Made by a program: the position numbers and the translations under genes. From Letharia columbiana (lineage: Eukaryota > Ascomycota > Lecanoromycetes > Lecanorales > Parmeliaceae): a stretch of DNA of 64,000 nt. The stretch spans positions 310,001 through 374,000 of the forward strand of contig NW_023501081.1 in assembly GCF_014066305.1 (NCBI RefSeq). Reading direction: 5' to 3'. The notes under the pieces are model-generated. The model saw nothing but the letters and a program-made list of their open reading frames with translations, did no database searches and had not been told where the DNA came from. Shown here one piece after another: positions 46,091-56,727 of this stretch (within the stretch, counting starts at the first letter, position 1; each line of letters starts with the position of its first letter).

Positions 46091-47513
46091 ATATATAAAA
46101 GAATAAGATAGAGTTAAGCTTAAAAATCTTAAATTTATTATAATATCAGCCCCTTCGGCTATCGTATAATATATCGCGTATTACTAGGGCTAGTAATTAC
46201 CAGTTACTATTAGCCATCTATTTTATATATATAAATATTCATATATTTCATAAATTAATAATTAGTCTTTTAGTAATAATTATTCAATTTCTAATATGTC
46301 TAATATTCTACTTTTAATAGATTATAAGCCCGAAAGCGGATAGGGTAGTATCGAATATTCTTATACTTTCTAATATGGATATCAAACTAAGTCTTCGATA
46401 ATCGTTTATAAATAAATATATCTTATAGCGATAGCCCATTTTTTTAGCTTATATCTATCGACGAGAGGGCTATCGCTATTTAATTTCTATATAAAAAATA
46501 TTAAACTAAAATCCTCATTTTATTCGAGGTCTTGAAATTAATACGAATAAAAAACTCTTATATTATACGAGAACTCGAATTAATTAAAAACTCTTATATT
46601 ATTTCGAGGTCTCGAAATAATACGAGTAAAATATTAAAATTCTTATATTATTTCGAGGTCTCGAAACAATACGAGTAAAATATTAAAAACCCTTAGATTA
46701 TTTCGAGGTTCCGAAGCAATATAGGTAAAACATTAAAAACCCTCATATTATTCTGAGGTCTCGAAACGAGTATTCAAAAGCCTCGGCACTCTTCCTATTT
46801 TTTCTATCGGGGTTTTTTATAGATTTAACGAGGCCGGGTAAATAATTAATTTCGAATATAAAGCGTAGATATAAAAATTAATATAAGATACGATATATTA
46901 AGATTTAGAAAATTAGCTTCTAGAACTATCGAAGAGTATTATAATACCAGCCTCTTCGGCTATCGTATATATATTACGTATTATTAAGACTAGTAATTAC
47001 TAGTTATTATTAGCCATCTATTTTATATATATAAATATTCGTATATTCCATAAATTAATAATCAGTCTTTTAGTAACAATTATTCAATTTCTAACATATC
47101 TGATATTCTACTTTTAACAAAATTTATATATATATAATTAATTATAAATTTAGAGTTACTACGCTCTTTAATTAGACTAATTAAGTTATCGCGAATAAAT
47201 AAATTAATATTCGTAATTATTAAAATCTCGCTCTTTCGCGCTTCTCTTATTAAATTATAGATATATATTATTTATAATAATAATAACTTTTTTATTTTCT
47301 ATTAAAATTTTAAAATTATTATTTTAAATTTTAAAGCGCTATTTACGCTTTTCGAATTTTTAAGAATTTTAAGAATTTGTCTTATAATTATTAAAGCGCA
47401 AGGAATTCAAATATCGCTCATCAAAGTTCGCTTATCAAAGATCGCTCACCTATTTACTCGATAGCTCTAATTAAAAAAATAATTATAAATTTAATTCATA
47501 GGCCTTTACTCGT
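46091..47513 (-). repeat. R1 copy c, split by a TRIM insertion
   Basis: Reverse-orientation R1 present as 46,091-46,135 and 47,120-47,513. The two parts join across the inserted miniature element through the duplicated aaatt. Confidence 0.78.
46136..47119 (+). mobile_element. TRIM-like miniature LTR retrotransposon, copy 1
   Basis: 984 bp. LTRs 46,136-46,319 and 46,937-47,119; target duplication aaatt at 46,131-46,135 and 47,120-47,124. The interior begins with a primer-binding-site-like gattataagccc (RIP form), carries a 13-bp hairpin (46,425-46,437 with 46,467-46,479) and several degenerate copies of a cgaggtctcgaaa motif. No coding domain, so it must be moved by another element's proteins. 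Members of this size without genes match the TRIM definition. Confidence 0.85.
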
Positions 47514-48257
47514 AGTTAATAATTTTTTTAAAGAAAGTCTTTATATATAAATTTATAATATATTATATCTTTTAAATATCGAAAGATTTAAATAATTATA
47601 TTTTAATACGCTAAAATTAAGTTAATTAAATAATAATTTATTAATAATATCGTATAAATAATATTAGAATAAGTATTAAATATAATATATATAAGAGATT
47701 CTATCGTAGATTAATAATTCTCTTATAATTTCCTTAGAGCGATGTAATTCTTTTTAATAAAAAATTAATTTATAATTAATTTTAAAAGATATCGATATCG
47801 AGATAAAATTTTAATAATTTTAATAATTTAAGAATTAAATAATATAAATCTCTTATTCTAGATAAAGAATATCGCTATAATAATTTCTTTTAATAATTAT
47901 ATTTAATTAATAAATATATAATCTTAAATTTAAATTTAGTATATAAAACTTTATATTAAATTTCATTTTTAATTTATTAAATTTTAGCTTTATTAAAATT
48001 AATAATTAAGATATTATTAATATAGAGCGCTATAATAGTATTCTCTTTAAGATTTATAAATATATTATTATTTAATTCGATAGAGAGAAAATTTAGCTTT
48101 TTTATATACTTTAAAAATTATTAATATTAAATTTAAAGTTAAAGGAAATACTTTAAATTATAAAGTATTTTATTTAATTTATAAATTTTAATATTATTTT
48201 TATTAAATCTATTAAGCTAGCGTATATAAATTTCTTTTTTTATATAAATATATTAGT

Positions 48258-48893
48258 ATATATAAAAGAATAAGATAGAATTAAGCTTAAAAATCTTAAA
48301 TTTATATATATAATTAATTATTAATTTAGAATTATTACGCTCTTTAACTAGATCGGCTAACTTATCGCGAATAAATAAATTAGTATTCGCAATTATTAAA
48401 ATCTCGCCCTTTCGTACCTCTCTTATTAGAAAAATAGATATACGTTATTCATAAATAGAATAACTTTTTTATTTTCTATTAAACTTTTAAGGTTTTTCTT
48501 TTAAATTATAGATCTCGACTTACGCTTCTTATTACTAAGTTTTTTTTAAAATTTAATCTTATAAATATTTAAAGATAAGGGATTTAGATATTATATATTG
48601 AAAGTTCGCTTATTAAATTTACTCGACAGCGATAGCCGAATAGCTCTAATTAAAAAATAGATATACGTTATTTAATTTTAGAATAACTTTTTTATTTTCT
48701 ATTAAAATTTTAAAATATTCTTTTTAAATTATAGAATGGAAAGTAAGCTTTTAGAGAAAGAAGAAATACTTTAATTTAGTTTTATAATTATTAAAGCGTA
48801 AGGGATTCAAATATCGCTTATTAAAGATCGCTTACCTATTTACTCGAAAGCTCTAATTAAAAAAAAAAAATTAATTTATAGACCTTTACTCGT
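48258..48893 (-). repeat. R1 copy d (longer, internally duplicated)
   Basis: Reverse-orientation R1 with both ends (tatataaaagaataag, cctttactcgt) but about 200 bp longer because a middle segment occurs twice. Confidence 0.7.
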
Positions 48894-49747
48894 TATTATA
48901 TAAAAAGATAAAGTAATTTTAATATTTATATATTCTAGATTTTAATTTAAGGTAATTATAAGCGTAAAGATTATTTTATAATTTATAAACTCTAGATATT
49001 ATTAATATAAAGATATATAATAATAACAAGTTTAGGCTTATAAATGAAATTTATAAAAAGTAATTAATTTTTAAATCTAATCTCGAGATTAAATTCGATT
49101 CTCGAAGAGTGAAAATACTTTAATTTAAGATTTACTTAGAACTATAAGATCGAATTTTATACTTTTTAAATTATTTAAAAGCGAAAGTTACGTTCTATAA
49201 TTTAGAAAAAATTAAAAGACTTTAATAGAAAAAAAAATTATTATAAGAATAATAAGTTTATAAAGAGTTAATTAACTTGAAATTAATTTAAATTTAATTA
49301 ATAAGAAGTTAATTTTAATATCTATTATAGTTTATACTTATTATTTTACTTTATTTTTATTTTTATAGTTTATAGAATTTTTATTAATTTACGAAATTTA
49401 TAATTTTATTATTTTTACGATTCTACGATTTTTTAGCGAAAGATATTTATGAATTCGAATCGAGGATAAAACGGAATATTTTCGAAATCTAATAAAATTA
49501 TTACTACTCGACTATCTAAGTTTATATTAAAGAGTATTTTTAATAGAGTAGATAAGTTTTTAATAAGCGATATTTAAATTCTTTATCTTATAAAATATTT
49601 ATAAGACTAAATTTTATAAGTCTTTTTTTATTTAAAAGTATTAATTATATTCTATAATTTAAAAGAAGAATTTTAAAATTTTAATAGAAAATAAAAAAAA
49701 AAATCTAAAATTAAATAATATACATCTTTTTTTTAATTAGGGCTATC

Positions 49748-49930
49748 TGTTATAATATTAGCCTCTTCGACTATCGTATATATATCGCGTATTATCAAGG
49801 CTAGTAATTATTAGCTACTATTAGCCATCTATTTTATATATATAAATATTCGTATATTCTATAAATTAATAATTAGTCTTTTAGTTATAATTATTCTTTT
49901 TCTAACATATCTAATATTCTACTTTTAATA
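49748..49930 (+). repeat. TRIM copy 2, 5' LTR
   Basis: 183 bp from tgttataatattag to ctacttttaata. It differs from the 3' LTR at 50,472-50,654 mostly by C/T and G/A changes, as expected if RIP hit each copy separately. Confidence 0.88.
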
Positions 49931-49942
49931 GATTATGAGCCC
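49931..49942 (+). other. Primer-binding site resembling initiator tRNA-Met anticodon arm
   Basis: gattatgagccc immediately follows the 5' LTR. Its complement contains gggctcataa, the anticodon stem-loop of initiator tRNA-Met. Half-tRNA-iMet priming is established for Ty1/copia-type elements. Confidence 0.7.
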
Positions 49943-50018
49943 GAAAGCGGGTAGAATAGTATCGAACATTCTTACACTTTCTAAGTCTTCGATAATCGTT
50001 TATAAATAGATATACCTC

Positions 50019-50073
50019 ATGGCGACAGCCCATTTTTTTAACTCGTACTCACCGACGAGAGGGCTGTCGCCAT
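50019..50073 (+). repeat. Internal hairpin of TRIM copy 2
   Basis: Arms atggcgacagccc (50,019-50,031) and gggctgtcgccat (50,061-50,073) are perfect inverse complements with a 29-base loop. Confidence 0.9.
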
Positions 50074-50471
50074 TCAATCCCTATATAAAAAATATCGAAC
50101 TAAAATCCTCATTTCATTCGAGGTCTCGAAATAATACGGGTAAAAAACCCTTATACTATACGAGGACCCGAATCAATCAAAAACTCTTATATTATTCCGA
50201 AACAATACGGGAAAAACAATCAAAAACCCTTACATTATTCCGAGGTCCCGAAACAATACGGGCAAAACGTCAAAACCCTCATTTCATTCGAGGTCCCGAA
50301 ACGGGTATCCAAAGCCCCGGCACTCTTTCTATTTTCTCTATCGGGGTTTTTTTATAGATTTAACGAGGCCGGGTAAATAATTAATCTCGAATTTAAAGTG
50401 TAAATATAAAAACTAATATAGAGTATAGTATATTAAGGTTTAGAGAATTAGCTTCTAAGGCTATCGGGGAG

Positions 50472-50654
50472 TATTATAATATTAGCCCCTTCGACTATCG
50501 CATATATATCGCGTATTATTAAAGCTAATAATTATTAGCTATTATCAGCTATCTATTTTATATATATAAATATTCATATATCTCATGAATTAATAATTAG
50601 TCTTTTAGTTATAATTATTTAATTTCTAATATATCTAATATTCTACTTTTAATA
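50472..50654 (+). repeat. TRIM copy 2, 3' LTR
   Basis: 183 bp from tattataatattag to ctacttttaata, preceded by the purine tract cggggag and followed by the duplicated ctatc. Confidence 0.88.
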
Positions 50655-51167
50655 CTATCGAGCGAACTTTAATAAGGGATATTTGAATTCTATACTTTTG
50701 AACATTTATAAGATTAAATTTAATAATTCTTTTTTAATTTAAAAGCTTATATTACGTTCTATAATTTAGAAAAAAAGAATCTAATATTATAATAGAAAAT
50801 AAAAAAGTCATTTTAAAATTAAATAATATATATCTATTTTTTAATTAGAGCTATCGAGCGAACTTTAAAGAGCGATATTTAAACTCTTTATCTTTAAATG
50901 TTTATAAAACTAAATTTAGTAATTCTTTTTTTATCTAAAAGCTTATATTACGTTCTATAATTAAAATAAAGAATCTTAAAAATTTAATAAAGAATAAAAA
51001 ATAAAAAAGTTATTCTAAAATTAAATAATATATATCTATTTTTTAATTAAGGCTATCGAGCGAACTTTAGTAAGCGAACTTTAATAAGCGATATTTGAGT
51101 TCTATACCTTTAAAAAATTATAAGACTAAATTTTATAGTTTTTATATTATTAAAAAGCGTAAGTTGC

Positions 51168-51318
51168 TATTGAAATTCGGATCACGTGACTCTTGGCGTC
51201 TTAGCGATCACGTGATACGGTTACGTGATACGCCTTAGTGTATTTATATCTAATCGCTCTTTTCTTCTATAGAACTCTCTAATTAATATAACTAAGTGTT
51301 CTATCTCATATTTTAACA
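51168..51318 (+). mobile_element. Solo LTR, 151 bp, little mutated
   Basis: Flanked by gttgc at 51,163-51,167 and 51,319-51,323 (5-bp duplication) inside R1 copy e; the uninterrupted R1 sequence (aagttgcggactataa) is seen at about 56,050. Ends are TATTGAAATTCGG and TTTTAACA (TG changed to TA at the left). It keeps many CpA/TpG dinucleotides, unlike its surroundings, and has three cacgtga/tacgtga motifs in its first 70 bp plus a tatttatat stretch. No mate LTR or interior in this window. Confidence 0.82.
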
Positions 51319-52573
51319 GTTGCAGACTATAATTTAAAAAAAAAACTAAAAAATTTAATAGAAAATAGTAAAGTTATTAAAGGGTTAAAAGTAGAATAAG
51401 AGATTTTAATAGTTACGAACGCTAATTTATTTATTCGCGATAACTTAATCGATTAAATTAAAAAGCGTAGTAAATCTAAATTTATAATTAACTATATATA
51501 TAAATTTAAGATTTTATAATTTAACTCTATCTTATTCTATTATATATACTAATAACTCTTCTATTATTTAACTTTTTAAATAATTTAATATATCTTATAG
51601 CGAGTAATTTCTCTATCGAGACTCTATTTTAAGATATAAATTTATTTCTTTTTTAAAATATAAGCTTTAAAAAGCGCTTAAATAAAATATTAAATATTAT
51701 TATTTATAAAAGATTTATACTTATTCTTTATAGAAAGTTTTTAATTTATTTAAGATAACTAATTAAATATAATTTACTTATAAATAATAAGTTTAAAAAT
51801 ATTTAATTTATTAATATAAGTTATAAATAAAATAGATATTATAAATATTTCTAAAAAAATAGATTAAAAAATAGATCTTATAAATTTAAAATTATAAAAT
51901 TTAAATAATTATATAATACTCTTTAAATAGTATTTAATTTATAATCTTCGCGGATAACTTATATATCGTTAATAATAATAAATAATAAATTTAAATTTAA
52001 GAATTTTTTTTATATAAATATTATAAATCGAATTATTAATATAAATATAGTTATAGTATTTAATTAAATAGATTAAGTAATTTATATTAAAAGTATTTAA
52101 ATTAAAGACTCTCACGTAACTAGTTAAATATATTATATTAAAGATTTTTATATTATTTTTATAAAAATATTAACTTATTAATTAATTAAAGAAAATTTAA
52201 TCTTAATTTTATAAATCTTAAAAGTATTAAAAGTATTAAAGATTTAATAATTATTTTAATTTTAATTATAATATATTTTAGTACTTTTTTAAATTTAATA
52301 CTTTTCGAAATATTAATAATATACTATTTATTTAATATATTCTCTATAGCGATTATTAATACTATTAAATATTATTATTTATTCGAAAGCTTATAGATTT
52401 TAATTTCTTCTTTCGAATTTATAATTAAAAGCTATTTTTTTATAAAATATACGCTATTAATATAAATAACTATCTTTTTAATAAAATTATATAATTAAAA
52501 AATATACTCTCTCTTATATCTTAATAGTATATAATTTTTATTTTAATTTATCTTAATATATAAGCGATAAAAT

Positions 52574-54433
52574 TATTAAAAGTAGAATATTAGATATATT
52601 AGAAAAAGAATAATTATAATTAAAAGACTAATTATTAATTTATAAGATATATAAATATTTATATATATAAAATAGATAATTAATAATAACTAATAATTAC
52701 TAGCTTTAATAATATACGATATATATATAATAGTCGAATAAACTAATATTATAATACTTTTCGATAATTTTAAAAGCTAGATTCTCTAAATCCTAGTATA
52801 TTATATCTTATATATATTAGTTTTTAAATCTACGCTTTATATTCGAAATTAATATTCGATTTTATTAAATCTATAAAAAACCTCGATAGAGAAAATAGAA
52901 AGAGTGCCGGGGCTTTAAATACTCGTTTCGAGACCTCGAATAAAATAAGAGTTTTAACATTTTACTCGTATTATTTCGAGATCTTAAAATAATATAAGAG
53001 TTTTTAATTAATTCGGGTTTTTATATAGTATAAGAATTTCTAATATTCTATATTATTTCGAAATCTCGAAATAATATAAGAGTTTTAACGTTTTTACTCG
53101 TATTATTTCAAGATCTCGAAATAATATAAGAATTTTAATTCGATATTTTTTATATAGAAATTAAATAGCGATAGCTCTCTCGTCGGTGAATACGGGTTAA
53201 AAAAATAGGCTGTCGCTATAAGATAAATCTATTAAAAGATTATCGAAGTTTAGTTTAATATCTCTTAGAAAGTATAAGAATATTTTAATATTGCCTTATC
53301 CGCTTTCGGGCTTATAATCTATTAAAAAGAAATATACGAATATTTATATATATATAATAGATAACTAATAATAGCTAATAATTACTAGTATTATAATATT
53401 AGCCCCTTCGACTATCGTATATATATCGCGTATTACTAGAGCTAGTAATTATTAGTTACTATTAGCCATCTATTTTATATATATAAATATTCGTATATTC
53501 TATAAATTAATAATTAGTCTTTTAGTCTTTTAATCATTCTAACATATCTAATATTCTACTTTTAATAGATTATAAGCCCGAAAGCGAGTAGGGTAATATT
53601 AAAATATTCTTATACTTTCTAAGAGATATTAAACTAAGTCTTCGGTAATTATTTATAAATAGATATATCTTATAGCGACAGTTTATTTTTTTAGCTCGTA
53701 TCTATCGACGAGAGGGCTATCGCTATTTAATTTCTATATAAAAAATATCGAACTAAAATTCTTATTTTATTCGAGGTCCCGAAATAATATAAATAAAAAA
53801 CTCTTATATTATATAAGGACTCGAATTAATTAAAAACTCTTATATTATTTCGAGGTCTCGAAATAATACGGGCAAATTAACACGAGGTCTCGAAATAATA
53901 CGAGCAAAACATTAAAAACCCTTAGATTATTTCGAGATCCCGAAGCAATACGGGTAAATTATTAGTCCCGAAACAATACGGGCTAAAACTCTCATATCAT
54001 TTCGAGGTCTCGAAACGGGTATTTAAAGCCTCGGCACTCTTTCTATTTTTCTCTATTAGGGTTTTTTATAGATTTAATAAGATCGAATAAATAATTAATC
54101 TCGAATATAAAGCGTGGATTTAGAAACTAATATATATAAAATACGATATACTAAGGTTTAGAGAATCTAGCTTCTAAGATTATCGAAAAGTATTATAATA
54201 TTAACCTCTTTAACTATTATATATATATCGCGTATTATTAAAGCTAGTAATTACTAGTTATTATTAGTTATCTATTTTATATATATAAATATTCGTATAT
54301 CTTATAAATTAATAATTAGTCTTTTAGTCTTTTAAATAGATAATTTCTAATATATCTAATATTCTACTTTTAATAACTAGCTTTAATAATACGCGATATA
54401 TATACGATAGTCGAAGAGGCTAATATTATAATA
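52574..54433 (-). mobile_element. TRIM-like element, copy 4, interrupted by copy 3
   Basis: Reverse orientation. Outer LTR 52,574-52,756 (183 bp), interior to about 53,319, second LTR 53,320-53,388 continuing at 54,381-54,433 after the insertion. Target duplication aaaat at 52,569-52,573 and 54,434-54,438. Copy 3 sits within the second LTR, so copy 4 is the older of the two. Confidence 0.83.
53389..54375 (+). mobile_element. TRIM-like element, copy 3, nested in copy 4
   Basis: 987 bp. It begins tattataatattagcc and ends ctacttttaata; target duplication actag at 53,384-53,388 and 54,376-54,380. 5' LTR 53,389-about 53,569, followed by gattataagccc; 3' LTR from about 54,193. The interior has the same hairpin region (arms now imperfect) and the cgaggtc-type repeats. 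Confidence 0.86.
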
Positions 54434-55512
54434 AAAATCGATTATATATAAGTAAAAAAGAATAAACTTTCGATAATAAAAAATTATAAAAGAAATTACG
54501 ATAATTCTAATATTAAATAAATATATTATTAAATTATTAGCGATAATAATAATTTTAGATTAAAAAGATTCTTTAAATTTAAAGCTTAATAGAATAGAAT
54601 ATATTTTATATAATAAAATTTATCTAAAATATTTAATTATATTATTTATTTTAAGATTATTAAAAATAATATTTATTTAATAGATACTCGATAAAGCTAA
54701 ATAATAATAAAAAATAATAAAAAATATTTATTTCTATTATCGAGACGAATATAATTTTTTTTATAATTATATAGTTTAAGAATATAATAAAGATCTAACT
54801 TTTATAATAAATATAATATACTTTAAAATAAAAGATAAAGTTATTTTTAAATATTATAAAATATTTATAATTATTTAAATTAATAGAGAATAAAAACTTT
54901 ATAAGATCGCTATAAATAAATTTACTTAGTTATATATTAGATATAATAAAATTAATATAAAAAATAATCTTCTAATACTCTATAATATAATATTTATAAA
55001 TATATTTATTTACGATATTCTTAATAAAATCTATATTTATTATTATTATAAAAAGTTTATTTAAATTTTATTAATTTAAATAATCTATATAAATATATTA
55101 GAGTTAATAAATCGAATTTAAAAAAAAATTATATATCGCTAAAATACTATTTAAATTATTCTAAAAATCGAGAAAGAATAAATCTCGATTATAAGTATTT
55201 ATAAGCTTTAAATTATCTTTAATTAAAGCGTAATTAATCTTATAAAAAACGATTACGATATTAAAATTTAAGAGTTTATTAATAAAAAAAAGATTAATAT
55301 TTATATCGAGTATATATAAAATATTATTACATTATTTAATATCTTATATATTTATTTTAAACGAAGTAGTTTAAGCTAATAATATCGCGATTAAAAAATT
55401 AAATTTAATTATTTTCAATATCGTAAATAAAATAAAAGTATATTCTTTTATAAATAATTAATAATTAATAATTAATAAAAAAAAATAGCGAGAGTAATTA
55501 GAATTTATTAGT

Positions 55513-55935
55513 ATATATAAAAGAATAAGGTAGGGCTGAGCTTGAAAACCTTGAATTTGTATGTGCAGCCAATCATAAATTCAGGGTCACTACGCTCTTT
55601 GGTTAGACCGGCTGAGTCATCGCGGGTAAATAAATTAGCGTCCGCAACCATCAAAAAAACCGCAATCATCAAAAAAATAGGTGTACGTTATTAACACATA
55701 GAATAACTTTTTTGTTTTCTATTAAAATTTTGAGATTTTTTTTTTAAATTATAGAACGAAATGTGGGCTTTCAAACAAAAAAAGAATTCTTAAATTAAGT
55801 CTTATAATTATTAAAGCGCAAGGAATTCAAATATCGCTCACCAAAGTTCGCTCACCAAAGATCGCTCACCAAATTTACTCGACAGCCCTGATCAAAAAAA
55901 AAGGTTATGAATTTAATTCATAGGCCTTTACTCGT
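55513..55935 (-). repeat. R1 copy f (best preserved)
   Basis: Reverse-orientation R1 keeping more CpA/TpG than the others. The three-fold ctcaccaaa motif near 55,838-55,875 and a tatgaatttaattcata palindrome are readable. Confidence 0.8.
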
Positions 55936-56039
55936 TACTATATGAAATTATAGATTAATAAAGTTAATAGTTATTAGATTATATTTTAGACTAGAATTAA
56001 CGACTATTAAGTTAATAACTTTCAAATTTTATAATTTTC

Positions 56040-56289
56040 TTATTATTGAAAAGCGCAAGTTGCGGACTATAATTAAAAAAAAATCTAAAAATTTTAATAG
56101 AAATAGTAAAGTTATTAAGGGGTTAAAAGTAGAGTGAGAGATTTTTGATGGTTGCGGACGCTAATTTATTTACCCGCGATAAGTTAGATAGTCTAGCTAA
56201 AAAGCGTAGAGGATTCGAATTTATAATTGGCTATATATATAAATTCAAGGTTTTCTAGCTCAGTCCTACCTTGTTCTTTTATATATATT
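56040..56289 (+). repeat. R1 copy g, 5'-truncated
   Basis: The 3' half of forward R1 (from gaaaagcgcaagttgcgg to ttcttttatatatatta), directly abutting the start of copy h. Confidence 0.75.
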
Positions 56290-56290
56290 A

Positions 56291-56588
56291 ACGAGTAAAG
56301 GCCTATGAATTAAATTCATAATCATTTCTTTTGATTAGGGCTATCGAGTAAATTTAATAAGCGATCTTTAAGTGCCTTATCTTTTAATAATTATAAGATC
56401 GAATTTCAAAATTCTTAAAGTATTAAAAAGCGTAAGTTGCGGGTTAAAAATTAAAAAAAAAATTAAAATTTTAATAGAAAATAGTAAAGTTATTAAAGGG
56501 TTAAAAGTAGAGTAAGAGATTTTAATAATTGCGGACGTTAATTTATTTACCCGCGATGACTTAGCCGATCTAATCAAAGAGCGTAGCG
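56291..56588 (+). repeat. R1 copy h, interrupted by the copia relic
   Basis: Forward R1 beginning acgagtaaaggcctatg and breaking off at gagcgtagcg, where the copia LTR begins at 56,589. Confidence 0.78.
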
Positions 56589-56727
56589 TGTCGAAATGTG
56601 TTATCTGACTGAATTGGAAGGTTTGCCGAGGTAAGGAAGGTTTATCGAGGCTTAGCGATATATATATTTATAATACTCTCTATAGTTAAATCTAATTAAC
56701 TAAGTATTTCATCTACTACTTTTAATA
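56589..56727 (+). repeat. 5' LTR of the copia relic
   Basis: 139 bp from tgtcgaaatgtgttatc to ctacttttaata, followed by gattataaatc, a mutated form of the primer-binding site seen in the TRIM copies. The LTR end is identical to that of the TRIMs (ctacttttaata). Confidence 0.65.

Larger units (their letters stand above)
49748..50654 (+). mobile_element. TRIM-like miniature LTR retrotransposon, copy 2 (best preserved)
   Basis: 907 bp. LTRs 49,748-49,930 and 50,472-50,654, 183 bp each; target duplication ctatc at 49,743-49,747 and 50,655-50,659. The 5' end keeps TG. The interior holds gattatgagccc directly after the 5' LTR, a perfect 13-bp hairpin at 50,019-50,031/50,061-50,073, four or five repeats of a motif like cgaggtcccgaaacaatacg, and a purine tract cggggag just before the 3' LTR. 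A 112-codon frame at 50,019-50,357 spans the hairpin and repeats and looks incidental. Fewer RIP changes than the other copies. Confidence 0.88.
49026..51549 (+). repeat. R1 copy e, expanded and carrying two insertions
   Basis: Forward orientation, from a degenerate start (acaagtttaggcttata) to ctattatatatacta. A middle unit of roughly 190 bp (ctatcgagcgaactt to ttttttaattag) recurs about four times between 49,540 and 51,135. TRIM copy 2 and a solo LTR are inserted in it. The left end is the least certain. Confidence 0.65.

Noticed and set aside
50019..50357. 112-codon frame inside TRIM copy 2
   Set aside because: It spans the hairpin and the tandem motif, is broken in the other three copies and has repeat-like composition; chance frame in the least mutated copy.
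56377..56577. 66-codon minus-strand frame in the AT-rich block
   Set aside because: Composed of R1 sequence and low-complexity Ile/Leu/Phe codons; other R1 copies do not keep it open.
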